A stretch of DNA of 23,953 nucleotides from Saprospirales bacterium (GTDB taxonomy: Bacteria > Bacteroidota > Bacteroidia > Chitinophagales > Saprospiraceae), in assembly GCA_003559985.1 (NCBI GenBank), contig PWJP01000221.1:1-23953 (forward strand). The letters run 5' to 3'. Positions 16,148 to 23,683 of the stretch are shown in pieces. Every line of letters starts with the position of its first letter. The stretch's first letter is position 1. The position numbers were made by a program, and so were the translations under genes. The notes below the pieces were generated by a model. The model was not told the origin of the DNA. It saw only the letters and a list, made by a program, of their open reading frames with translations, and ran no database searches.

Positions 16148-17227
16148 ATGAAATCGTGGACCATACCACTGTGGATAGTTGCAGTAGCAGTAATCGTGTT
16201 TTTTCTGGTTGCGGCCAAGCGGATATTGATTCCGCTGGTTCTGGCTGTGGCCATATGGTATGTGATTGAATCACTGGCTATTGGAATTCGCAGTATAAGA
16301 TTTCGCGGCAGGACCACCCGAAAAATACCGAGGTGGATAGCTATTGTATTTGCGTCCGTATTGGTGATAGGCACCTTTCTCGGTGGCTTACAAATTGTCG
16401 TGGAGAACTTTCAGGATATGGCCAGGGCTACTTCAAAATACGAAGAGCAACTCACCGATCTCCTTTCCCTTGCTGGTGATTACCTTGGAATTGAGGGAAT
16501 GGCTGAGGTAACCGACATAGTAGCCGAACTAGATATGCCTGCACTAATAAGGCCTCTTGTCGATACTGTGGCCAATCTGTTTGCCAGCGTGATATTGGTG
16601 ATAATTTACGTCATATTTTTGTTGCTTGAGCGCAACACTTTCAAAACCAAATTGCGCCGACTTTTTTCCGATGAGGGGAATTACGACAATTTTGCCGGAG
16701 TGATGTCTCAGGTAAACGACTCAATCAGAACCTACATCACGGTTAAGATCTTTACAAGCTTTCTCACCGGTCTGTTGAGTTATATAGTGATGGAGCTGTT
16801 TGGTCTGGAGTTTGCCTTATTTTGGGCCTTTTTGATATTTTTACTCAATTTCATACCAAGCCTGGGTTCGATTACAGCTACTTCATTGCCCCTGCTTTTT
16901 TCATTGATTCAGTTTGAGGCCTTCAGCACCTTTTTCATACTGCTTATTTTACTCGTGGGTATTCAGATTTTGGTGGGCAATTACATCGACCCTATGCTGA
17001 TGGGTAGCCGCTTGAATATCAGTCCACTTGTGATTATACTTTCGCTTGTAACCTGGGGTAGCATTTGGGGTTTTGCGGGGATGATATTCAGTGTGCCCAT
17101 TATGGCAGTGCTAATCATTTCCTTTGCACAGTTTCCCCAGACCAGACCCTTTGCCATATTACTATCGGCCAAAGGGGAAGTGGAGGTAAAAACACTTGGG
17201 AAAAGCGAGGAATTGAACAAGGAATAA
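16148..17227 (+). CDS. AI-2E family transporter (permease)
   Basis: A 359-residue polytopic inner-membrane protein. Hydrophobic segments are near 7-45 (two), 65-83, about 145-165, 205-225, 226-262, 265-290 and 305-330. The long soluble region between residues 90 and 140 and the conserved central P-S-L-G-S and F-x-G-x-x-x-x-V-P-x-x-A elements fit the PF01594 family. Members include the autoinducer-2 exporter TqsA and sodium/proton or other permeases, so the name does not fix the substrate. It is transcribed away from the NUDIX gene across a 277-bp divergent gap, and is followed by a lipoprotein gene 109 bp downstream. Confidence 0.88.
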   Translation: MKSWTIPLWIVAVAVIVFFLVAAKRILIPLVLAVAIWYVIESLAIGIRSIRFRGRTTRKIPRWIAIVFASVLVIGTFLGGLQIVVENFQDMARATSKYEEQLTDLLSLAGDYLGIEGMAEVTDIVAELDMPALIRPLVDTVANLFASVILVIIYVIFLLLERNTFKTKLRRLFSDEGNYDNFAGVMSQVNDSIRTYITVKIFTSFLTGLLSYIVMELFGLEFALFWAFLIFLLNFIPSLGSITATSLPLLFSLIQFEAFSTFFILLILLVGIQILVGNYIDPMLMGSRLNISPLVIILSLVTWGSIWGFAGMIFSVPIMAVLIISFAQFPQTRPFAILLSAKGEVEVKTLGKSEELNKE

Positions 17228-17336
17228 AAGGTGCAATTCGTTATTAATCAAAGAGTTCTATAGTTTCTCCATCCTTTGTGTTGGTGGTACGGCAAATTAT
17301 CCGTAATTTTAACATTTTAAAATAAATGAATAGGTT

Positions 17337-17951
17337 ATGAAGTACGTGATTTTGTTTCTTGGAATAGGCCTTTTGGCGGCATGTGCACCCAATGGTGAGC
17401 GCGAGGAAGACGAGGAAAAGGATATAGAGATTGAAAATGGAGAGGTGACCAAAGAACCTGTGGAAGAAAATGTGTATCGCGACTTTTTGGATAACCTCAG
17501 GGAAATGTGTGGCCAATCATTTGCAGGAGAAGCGGTATTTCACGAAGAGGATGCCACAGATTTTATTGACCAGGAATTGGTCATGACCTTCGCCAGGTGT
17601 GAGGATGATAAAATCCACATACCTCTCAGAGTGGGTGAGAACCGGTCGCGAACCTGGATGCTCGAAATGAAGGATGATAAACTCACTTTAAAGCACGATC
17701 ACCGGCACGAAGATGGTACTCCGGAGGATTTGACCATGTACGGAGGTGTGGCCACAGATGAAGGAACGGCATGGTCGCAGTTATTTCCTGCAGATGAAGA
17801 AACGGCTGAAATGCTACCAGAGGCCAGCACCAATGTCTGGAATATGGTTCTCCATCCCGACCGCGAGGAGTTTGAATATATATTACACCGCCACGGTAAT
17901 CTCCGGTTTCACGCTGTTTTTGACTTGAGTACACCTGTTGATGAGGATTGA
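17337..17951 (+). CDS. Conserved lipoprotein of unknown function
   Basis: A 204-residue protein with a short signal and a good lipobox, L-A-A-C with Cys16, so it should be lipid-anchored. Residues 20-47 are an acidic low-complexity linker rich in Glu and Asp. The folded part (about 48-200) has features I have seen in other uncharacterised bacterial proteins: M-C-G-x-S-F-x-G, C-E-D-D-K-I-H-I-P, V-G-E-N-R-S-R-T-W, L-K-H-D-H-R-H-E-D-G near 116-125, F-P-A-D-E and N-V-W. The clustered histidines and acids could bind metal, but that is a guess. I do not know a function. Cys59 and Cys88, outside the anchor, could form a disulphide. Confidence 0.7.
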   Translation: MKYVILFLGIGLLAACAPNGEREEDEEKDIEIENGEVTKEPVEENVYRDFLDNLREMCGQSFAGEAVFHEEDATDFIDQELVMTFARCEDDKIHIPLRVGENRSRTWMLEMKDDKLTLKHDHRHEDGTPEDLTMYGGVATDEGTAWSQLFPADEETAEMLPEASTNVWNMVLHPDREEFEYILHRHGNLRFHAVFDLSTPVDED

Positions 17952-17988
17952 TAACTAAGCACACTATTTTTTTACATTCGAACTGTTA

Positions 17989-18600
17989 ATGAGGCGGTTC
18001 ATGGGGATTTGTATGGAAAAACACAGAGCAGGGTTTGCTTCTTTATTCAGGACCCTCATCTTGATAATATTATTGGGATTGAGCTCCTGCAAAAATGAAC
18101 TTGCGGAAATATCCGAAGTGATGGATCGTGACCTGCCCCAGGAAATGGCAAGGGATGTGGAAATTTTTTACACGGATTCTACCATTTTAAAAGTACGGGT
18201 AGAAGCCCCTGTTATGGTTCGGCAAATGCGCGGGACGAGAACTGTGGAGAATTTTACGGATGGGGTGTTCGCTGAATTTTACGGAAGCGGTGAACAAATA
18301 GTCAGCTGGGTGGAGTCAGACCGCGCTATTCGCAACGATGCAGAGAAAAAAATTTACCTCTACGACAATGTGGTTCTTATTAATATCTCCGGCGATACGC
18401 TGATGACTGAAGAGTTGATTTGGGATGAGCGTGACGAGCGCATTTACAACAACCGGTTTTTCAGGTTTAGCAACGTCAATGAAGAGATATACGGATACCG
18501 ATTTTCATCCAACCAGGAATTCACGGAGTACTCATTTTCCAGGGGAGCTGGATTACTGGACCCTGAAACTATGTCCGGTGGTCGTTCCAATGACCAATAA
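17989..18600 (+). CDS. lptC: LPS export protein LptC-like, lipoprotein form
   Basis: A 203-residue envelope protein. The N-terminal hydrophobic stretch ends with L-S-S-C (Cys34 from the first ATG), a good lipobox, which is common for LptC in Bacteroidota. The rest is a single OstA/LptA-type beta-jellyroll: D-V-E-I-F-Y-T-D-S, R-V-E-A-P-V-M, G-V-x-A-E-F-Y-G-S-G, then W-V-E-S-D-R-A-I and L-Y-D-N-V-V-L-I-N. LptC passes LPS from LptB2FG to LptA across the periplasm. ATGs at 18001 and 18013 are alternative starts; the one at 18013 gives the most standard signal length. Downstream it is followed by a CNNM/CorC gene, a familiar neighbourhood in Bacteroidota. Confidence 0.85.
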   Translation: MRRFMGICMEKHRAGFASLFRTLILIILLGLSSCKNELAEISEVMDRDLPQEMARDVEIFYTDSTILKVRVEAPVMVRQMRGTRTVENFTDGVFAEFYGSGEQIVSWVESDRAIRNDAEKKIYLYDNVVLINISGDTLMTEELIWDERDERIYNNRFFRFSNVNEEIYGYRFSSNQEFTEYSFSRGAGLLDPETMSGGRSNDQ

Positions 18601-18684
18601 TAAGGTCCGGGGAATTCTGCTGCCATATTGGGAAGTAACTGAAAGCCTTACACTCACCTTTTTTCCGTATTTTTGTGCCGGATT

Positions 18685-19932
18685 ATGGAAATATTTGCAA
18701 TAGTAGTTTTTCTGATGCTGTCTGCCTTTTTCTCCGGCCTGGAGATTGCTTTTATTTCAGCTAACAAACTAGGCGTGGAACTGAAGAGGAGCAGCGGTTC
18801 TCGAAAAGGCCGTATCATTGGAGCTTTCTACGAGCGACCCGACAGCTTCCTGGGTGGATTGCTGGTCGGCAACAACATCGCCCTGGTTGCCTTCACCTAT
18901 TTTATGACACGGTTTCTGGCCGTCAGATTGGAGAACTATGTGGATTCCGGTATCCTGCTATTGATTCTCATCACGCTTATCATAACAGCCGTGGTGCTTA
19001 TTTTCGGGGAGTTTCTTCCAAAGACCCTCTTCAGGCTTTATGCCAATCAAATTCTTTTTGCGACTGCTTATGTCATTTCGTTTTTTCAAATGCTTCTCAA
19101 GCCGCCGACCTGGTTCGTTACCAGTTTATCCGGTTTTATGTTGAAAAACATATTTCGGCAAAAGTTTAATTACGACGACAACTCCTTTACGCGGCACGAC
19201 CTCGAGCGTTTTGTAAGCAGTGAGGAGGTCGCCAACGGAAATCATTTGGATACGGATCTTTTTAGAAATGCCTTAAATCTTAAAGAAGTAAAGGTGCGAG
19301 ATTGCATGGTGCCGCGAACTGAGATACAATACATCGATGTGGCCAGCAATATTCATGAAGTTATTAAAACATTTCGCGCTACTTCGCATTCACGCTTACT
19401 GGTTATTGATGGTGATATAGATAAAGTGATCGGTTATGTCCATCACCAAAGCCTTTTTTCCAAACAGTCCTCTGTCAGAAAGATGATGATGGAAATTCCT
19501 ATTGTCCCGGAAGTGCTCAATGTGAAAGACCTCCTGGTGAAATTCACTAAAAGTCGCATAAATATCGCCTGCGTGGTAGATGAATACGGTGGTACCAGCG
19601 GATTGATTACCCTGGAGGATGTGCTTGAAGAGATTTTTGGAGAGATTGAAGACGAACACGACCTGGAAGAGCTTGTAGAAAAGCAGATTGGGGAGGGAGA
19701 GTACCTTTTTTCGGGAAGATTGGAAATTGACTATCTCAATGAAAAATATGATGACATTAAATTTCCCGAGGGCGAATATGTGACCCTCTCAGGATACTTA
19801 ACCAACATAACCGGTAATATACCGGAGCAGGGAACAATGATCGAGCAAAATGGTTACAGATTTACGATGGAGTTGGTAAGTGAAAAGAAAATCGAGACTG
19901 TGAGAGTAAAACTCCTGGACAATGCTTCATGA
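18685..19932 (+). CDS. CNNM/CorC (hemolysin) family membrane protein with CBS pair
   Basis: A 415-residue inner-membrane protein. The start is taken at ATG 18685; the frame also opens at a TTG 12 bp earlier. Domains in order: CNNM transmembrane domain (1-180) with the F-F-S-G-L-E-I-A-F-I-S motif at 15-25 and G-E-F-L-P-K-T near 110-116; two CBS motifs (about 205-325) with M-V-P-R-T-E and V-D-E-Y-G-G-T-S-G-L-I-T-L-E-D-V-L-E-E; and a C-terminal CorC-HlyC domain (about 340-412). Relatives move or sense Mg2+/Co2+, and GldE in gliding Bacteroidota is a paralogue. Whether this one is GldE-like is not decided. TATTTTTG at 18668-18675 would put a start only a few bases before the ATG. Confidence 0.88.
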   Translation: MEIFAIVVFLMLSAFFSGLEIAFISANKLGVELKRSSGSRKGRIIGAFYERPDSFLGGLLVGNNIALVAFTYFMTRFLAVRLENYVDSGILLLILITLIITAVVLIFGEFLPKTLFRLYANQILFATAYVISFFQMLLKPPTWFVTSLSGFMLKNIFRQKFNYDDNSFTRHDLERFVSSEEVANGNHLDTDLFRNALNLKEVKVRDCMVPRTEIQYIDVASNIHEVIKTFRATSHSRLLVIDGDIDKVIGYVHHQSLFSKQSSVRKMMMEIPIVPEVLNVKDLLVKFTKSRINIACVVDEYGGTSGLITLEDVLEEIFGEIEDEHDLEELVEKQIGEGEYLFSGRLEIDYLNEKYDDIKFPEGEYVTLSGYLTNITGNIPEQGTMIEQNGYRFTMELVSEKKIETVRVKLLDNAS

Positions 19933-19965
19933 GTTGGATGACTCTAATAAAAGGACCACCATCAT

Positions 19966-21120
19966 TTGGAATCCAAAATTGTCAATTTGAAAGATTTTAA
20001 AAACATATCGGAACACACCAACGGGGAGATGGATAATCATCCTGGAGGCAGTAAAAGGGATTTGCTGATGATCGTCGGTCCCTGCTCGGCGGAGAGTGAA
20101 GCTCAGCTGAGGACAACGGCTGAATTGATTCAACGTTCAGAAGTGCCTGTTTCCTTTTTCAGAGCGGGCGTATGGAAACCCCGGTCCCAGCCCGGTAATT
20201 TTGAAGGAGCCGGAGACCCCGCTTTGGAATGGTTGAAAAACATCCGGGATGAATTTAGTTTTCCGCTTATTACCGAAGTAGCCAATGCCCGCCATGCTGA
20301 ACTGGTATTGGAGGCTGGGTTCGACGCGGTGTGGATCGGTGCCAGAACCACTGTCAACCCCTTTTACGTTCAGGAGATTGCAGACGTACTCAAGGGCGTT
20401 GATTTGCCTGTTTTTGTCAAAAACCCGGTTAGTCCCGACCTCAATTTATGGTTGGGAGCCATCGAGCGAATAGAAGAGCAAACCAATGGTCCTGTTTATC
20501 CCATACATAGAGGGTTCAGCGTTACCGGCAATTCTCGCTTTAGAAATCGCCCTGTATGGCAGATTCCCATTGAATTAAAGACCAGGAGGCCAGACCTCAA
20601 TTTAATTTGTGATCCAAGCCACATTGCCGGAAGAAGGGACTATATTAAAGAAGTTGCGCAGAAATCGCTTGACTTAAATTTTGGCGGATTGATGGTAGAG
20701 ACCCATCACAATCCCGATGTCGCGCTTTCAGATGCCGGACAGCAAGTTGAACCGTTCACCCTGAGAGAGATATTCCGGGAACTGAGGTTTCGCGATTACG
20801 TTGAACTGACCGATGAAAAGGCAGAGGCGCTGAGTTCCTTCCGGGAGCAAATAGACAAATTGGACGGACGTTTGCTCGAGTTGCTGGCAGAGCGGATGGA
20901 GATATCCTCCAAAATAGGGGAGTGGAAACACGACAACAGTGTAAGTGTCCTTCAACCAGAGCGATGGTCTTTTATCCTAAAACGAGCACAGAGCCGTGGT
21001 GGGGATATGGGATTGAGCAAGGAGTTTATGGACCAGTTGTTCAAAGCCATACACGATGAGTCCATTGACAGACAGACGACATTGCCGAGGCATTTTGGCG
21101 CGAAAAAAAATCGGTTTTAA
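19966..21120 (+). CDS. Bifunctional DAHP synthase / chorismate mutase
   Basis: A fusion of up to 384 residues. The N-terminal part (about 30-275) is a type I-beta DAHP synthase: G-P-C-S-A-E-S-E at 38-45, the phosphate-binding K-P-R-S at 70-73, and C-D-P-S-H-I-A-G-R-R near 215-224. It condenses PEP and erythrose 4-phosphate in the first shikimate step. The C-terminal part (about 285-372) is an AroQ-type chorismate mutase, with R-E-Q-I-D-K-L-D and L-L-A-E-R-M. The same order is known in Porphyromonas and Prevotella, where the mutase end mediates feedback control. No ATG exists near the 5' end before 20029; TTG 19966 gives coding-like N-terminal residues, but ATG 20029 (363 residues) is a sound alternative. 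Confidence 0.9.
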   Translation: MESKIVNLKDFKNISEHTNGEMDNHPGGSKRDLLMIVGPCSAESEAQLRTTAELIQRSEVPVSFFRAGVWKPRSQPGNFEGAGDPALEWLKNIRDEFSFPLITEVANARHAELVLEAGFDAVWIGARTTVNPFYVQEIADVLKGVDLPVFVKNPVSPDLNLWLGAIERIEEQTNGPVYPIHRGFSVTGNSRFRNRPVWQIPIELKTRRPDLNLICDPSHIAGRRDYIKEVAQKSLDLNFGGLMVETHHNPDVALSDAGQQVEPFTLREIFRELRFRDYVELTDEKAEALSSFREQIDKLDGRLLELLAERMEISSKIGEWKHDNSVSVLQPERWSFILKRAQSRGGDMGLSKEFMDQLFKAIHDESIDRQTTLPRHFGAKKNRF

Positions 21121-21201
21121 GAAAGGATTATTTTGGAGAAAAGCCGGAAACCATAGTTTCATATATCCCGGTTCACTCAGTTTGATGGAAAATTATTGCA
21201 G

Positions 21202-21789
21202 ATGAAATTACAGGTGAAGACGAGTTTGCCAACATTGTGGGGAAAGTTTGAGATGCACGCCTTCAGTGATTCAACCGATGAGTTGATGCCCCATCTGGCG
21301 CTTGTCAGGGATTTTGACCCCGAAAAACCGTGTTTGGTTCGACTTCACTCTGAATGTCTTACCGGCGACCTTCTAGGGTCAACTCGCTGTGATTGTGGTG
21401 ACCAATTGAGGGCCTCACTTGAATTGATTGGGGAAAAAGGAGGTGTTTTGTTGTACCTTAGACAGGAGGGGCGTGGAATCGGTTTGATCAACAAAATGAA
21501 AGCCTACAATATACAGGACGATCAGGGCCTTAATACCATAGATGCCAACGTGCACCTTGGCTTTGAACCGGATCAGAGAACTTACGAGATAGCTGTTGAG
21601 ATGCTGCAGTACTTTGGGATCAAAAAGGTTAAACTACTGACTAACAACCCGGAGAAACTTGATTTCCTAAAGAAAGCAGGGATAAAGGAAATTGAGCGAC
21701 TCCCCATCAAGGCCATTGTCCGAAAAGAAAACAGAGAATATCTAAAGGCTAAACGAGATTTGATGGGGCACTTTCCCGATCTTGCCTAA
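21202..21789 (+). CDS. ribA: GTP cyclohydrolase II
   Basis: A 195-residue enzyme that opens the GTP ring in the first step of riboflavin synthesis. The start is ATG 21202; a TTG two codons earlier is less likely. The zinc ligands are Cys52, Cys63 and Cys65 in R-L-H-S-E-C-L-T-G-D ... S-T-R-C-D-C-G-D. The catalytic region L-R-Q-E-G-R-G-I-G follows near 93-101, and the C-terminal L-T-N-N-P-E-K substrate loop is present. No fused RibB (DHBP synthase) domain is attached, unlike the common RibBA form. It starts 81 bp after the DAHP synthase fusion gene. No other riboflavin gene is in the window. Confidence 0.92.
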   Translation: MKLQVKTSLPTLWGKFEMHAFSDSTDELMPHLALVRDFDPEKPCLVRLHSECLTGDLLGSTRCDCGDQLRASLELIGEKGGVLLYLRQEGRGIGLINKMKAYNIQDDQGLNTIDANVHLGFEPDQRTYEIAVEMLQYFGIKKVKLLTNNPEKLDFLKKAGIKEIERLPIKAIVRKENREYLKAKRDLMGHFPDLA

Positions 21790-21804
21790 ACCTTTAGAAG
21801 ATAA

Positions 21805-22029
21805 TCAGGTGCTCGCCGGTGCTTTTTGCTGTTGCTCATCTCCTTTACAGTCCTCTTCCGGAGCTTTACCGCAAACGTTGCAATTTCCAACGCGATCCTG
21901 CAAGAAGGGACTATTGGAAGCACAGGTTCCGCTAAATTCTTTTCCGGTAAAAATGTGCTTTATGTTGATCAGGAAAAAAGCAATTCCGATGAAGGCCAAA
22001 ACGATGGCCAGTGTATATACGAATTCCAT
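21805..22029 (-). CDS. Small Cys-rich membrane protein, NqrM-like
   Basis: A 74-residue protein with one N-terminal transmembrane helix (about 4-23) followed by a short soluble tail. The tail has G-T-C-A-S-N-S-P-F-L near 34-43, then C-N-V-C-G-K-A-P-E-E-D-C near 50-61, giving four cysteines. The pattern is shared by a small Bacteroidota family often labelled membrane or secreted protein, and recalls NqrM, which is needed for maturation of the Na+-NQR complex and also has a C-G-x-L and paired-Cys tail. No nqr genes are in the window, so the NqrM role is inference. It is divergent from mazG and has a good TATCTTTG promoter element on the minus strand. Confidence 0.7.
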   Translation of the reverse strand: MEFVYTLAIVLAFIGIAFFLINIKHIFTGKEFSGTCASNSPFLQDRVGNCNVCGKAPEEDCKGDEQQQKAPAST

Positions 22030-22046
22030 AATCTTTAATCTTTACT

Positions 22047-22054
22047 GATTTCAA
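22047..22054 (-). promoter_or_regulatory. TAnnTTTG -7 element of the NqrM-like gene
   Basis: The minus strand reads TATCTTTG, an exact match. The gene begins 17 bp downstream at 22029. A TTG at -33 is not clear. Confidence 0.5.
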
Positions 22055-22076
22055 CGCAAAGATAATGTCAATAGTT

Positions 22077-22084
22077 TAGCTTTG
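22077..22084 (+). promoter_or_regulatory. TAnnTTTG -7 element of mazG
   Basis: The plus strand reads TAGCTTTG, an exact match, 28 bp before the mazG ATG at 22113. It lies 22 bp from the opposing element of the divergent gene. Confidence 0.5.
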
Positions 22085-22112
22085 CGCAATTGAAGACCAA
22101 CAATATACAGAT

Positions 22113-22868
22113 ATGAAGGAAAAAATGGAGGCCTTTGGCCGGTTGCTGGAAATAATGGATGAACTCCGCGAAAAGTGTCCCTGGGACCGCAAGCAAACCA
22201 TTGAATCCCTCAGGAATTTGACCATAGAAGAGACCTACGAATTGGCCGATGCCATTACAAAAGGTGACTGGAGGGAGATCAAGGAGGAGCTGGGCGATAT
22301 CATGCTCCACATTGTTTTTTACGCAAAAATTGCCGATGAAAAGGATCATTTCGACGTAGCAGATGTGTTGCATGGGGTCTGTGACAAACTCATCAAAAGA
22401 CATCCACATATCTACGGTGATGTAAATGTCAGCGGGGAAGAAGAGGTGAAGAAGAACTGGGAGCAGTTGAAATTGAGAGAGGGGAAAAAAGGGGTGCTTT
22501 CAGGGGTTCCCGACTCATTGCCAGCACTAATTAAAGCTTACCGGATGCAGGAAAAAACCGCTCAGGTGGGGTTTGAATGGGATACAAAGGAGCAGGTATG
22601 GGAAAAGGTACAGGAGGAACTATACGAATTTAAGGAGTCGATGGAGCAAGGAGGAACCCGGAAGGAGGAAGAGTTTGGGGACCTGCTTTTTTCACTGGTC
22701 AACTACGCGCGGTTTGAAGGCATTGAACCGGAGTCGGCCCTTGCCCGCATCAATGACAAGTTCAAAAAGCGATTCGAATACATTGAAGAGAAAGCCCCCA
22801 GGCCTCTTGCAGATATGAGTCTGGAAGAAATGGACAAGCTCTGGAACGGTGCTAAAGAAAGGGATTGA
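22113..22868 (+). CDS. mazG: Nucleoside triphosphate pyrophosphohydrolase MazG
   Basis: A 251-residue protein made of two MazG domains. The first has the metal-binding E-E-x-x-E at 39-43 and E-E-L-G-D near 58-62. The second, from about 150, has E-E-L-Y-E-F-K-E and E-E-E-F-G-D-L-L-F-S. The conserved start C-P-W-D at 22-25 and the linker H-P-H-I-Y-G-D-V are both present. It hydrolyses NTPs and dNTPs to monophosphates and pyrophosphate, and is thought to remove abnormal nucleotides and to affect ppGpp levels. Length matches the Escherichia coli type. It is divergent from the NqrM-like gene, and no toxin-antitoxin partner is seen next to it. Confidence 0.93.
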   Translation: MKEKMEAFGRLLEIMDELREKCPWDRKQTIESLRNLTIEETYELADAITKGDWREIKEELGDIMLHIVFYAKIADEKDHFDVADVLHGVCDKLIKRHPHIYGDVNVSGEEEVKKNWEQLKLREGKKGVLSGVPDSLPALIKAYRMQEKTAQVGFEWDTKEQVWEKVQEELYEFKESMEQGGTRKEEEFGDLLFSLVNYARFEGIEPESALARINDKFKKRFEYIEEKAPRPLADMSLEEMDKLWNGAKERD

Positions 22869-23019
22869 AACCCGGAGGCCGGAGTGAGAAGCAGCATAAC
22901 GAGCCATCCAACTGCATTTTTTGGACCAATTTGGTTAACAAAATCTTTCCGGGAGACGATTCACTCTTAATGTTGCGTTAAGCAGGCGCGATTAAGCAGC
23001 TACAATGAGCTGAACTACT

Positions 23020-23027
23020 TATGTTTG
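23020..23027 (+). promoter_or_regulatory. TAnnTTTG -7 element before the small secreted protein gene
   Basis: TATGTTTG is an exact match, 27 bp before the ATG at 23055. No -33 TTG is visible at a suitable distance. Confidence 0.4.
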
Positions 23028-23054
23028 TAGCGAATCATTCTTCCAAAAGTATTT

Positions 23055-23417
23055 ATGCAAGTCATCTCGCGAATCAGTTGCACCATTGCCTTAATCCTTT
23101 ACGGCACCCTCTTTCTCTTTGCAGAGCCTCCGGCACACTCTGAGCCGGTAGAAGAGGTCATTTACGACAAATGGAATCCATGGATGGATATGGAGGAAAA
23201 CCTGGTGTTCATTGATTTCGAGGCACTTGATTTCAATCTTCTTGAGATTAAGGTGTACGATGAGGACAACCAACTTGTCTTTTCTGACCGCGTAGATGAT
23301 CTGCCCTTCAATTCCATTTACGAGCTGGACGTCACCACCTTTGACCGGGAGAGTTACACCATCAATCTCCACAGTTTTTCCAGTGTATTCCCCGCGGAGT
23401 TGCATCTCAAGCGCTGA
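23055..23417 (+). CDS. Small secreted protein of unknown function
   Basis: A 120-residue protein with a signal peptide at about 1-24 (hydrophobic core I-A-L-I-L-Y-G-T-L-F-L-F followed by A-E). The mature part is acidic and has a beta-sandwich-like pattern: L-L-E-I-K-V-Y-D-E-D-N-Q-L-V-F, then Y-E-L-D-V-T-T-F and S-Y-T-I-N-L-H. That resembles small DUF3244-like or type IX sorting-domain folds that end with a short basic L-H-L-K-R, but the match is only by pattern and I make no function claim. It has its own possible promoter and no near neighbour on the same strand. Confidence 0.6.
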   Translation: MQVISRISCTIALILYGTLFLFAEPPAHSEPVEEVIYDKWNPWMDMEENLVFIDFEALDFNLLEIKVYDEDNQLVFSDRVDDLPFNSIYELDVTTFDRESYTINLHSFSSVFPAELHLKR

Positions 23418-23563
23418 TTTAACCGATACTTTTCTGATATTTTTGGTAGTTTTCTGCTTGCCTGTGTAGAGTGTTGCAGAGGGGAATAAACTATTTTTGA
23501 AGGCCCTTACTGCAAAAACTTTATGTGTGGCCACCAGAACCAGTGTCCTTTTTAGTGTTCCTC
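23418..23563. other. Intergenic stretch before the 40-bp repeats, nothing recognised
   Basis: The 146 bp between the secreted-protein stop and the first 40-bp repeat unit show no gene, terminator or repeat unit that I can support. A TATTTTTG word near 23488-23495 could be a promoter element but lacks a proper -33 partner. Confidence 0.4.
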
Positions 23564-23683
23564 TAAAAGTTGTAAATACAATTACAGGATTTAATGTTTT
23601 GAGTAAAAGTTGTAATTGTGATTACCAGATTTATCAATACGTATAAAAGTTGTAAAGATAATTATCAGAAAAAATGGGATATT
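23564..23683 (+). repeat. Three 40-bp tandem units with a conserved TAAAAGTTGTAA head
   Basis: Units start at 23564, 23604 and 23644, exactly 40 bp apart. Each begins TAAAAGTTGTAA and continues with six variable bases and then TTAC or TTAT. CAG follows in units 2 and 3; unit 1 has AGG shifted by one. The first 25 or so bases are conserved and the last 12-15 are not. Each unit contains a short dyad: GTAA-N6-TTAC in units 1 and 2, and a perfect GATAATTATC palindrome in unit 3. The period is not a multiple of three, so this is not a protein repeat. Confidence 0.85.

Noticed and set aside
22871..22882. CCGG-agg-CCGG hairpin after mazG as a terminator
   Set aside because: The stem is only 4 bp and no T run follows.
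23091..23534. Minus-strand 147-residue reading frame
   Set aside because: It lies across the small secreted-protein gene, whose plus-strand reading has a signal peptide and better composition; the minus reading has no family pattern.
23564..23683. A CRISPR array
   Set aside because: Only three units; conserved part is about 12 exact bases plus a loose dyad, spacer-like parts are 12-15 bp, and no cas gene is in the window.
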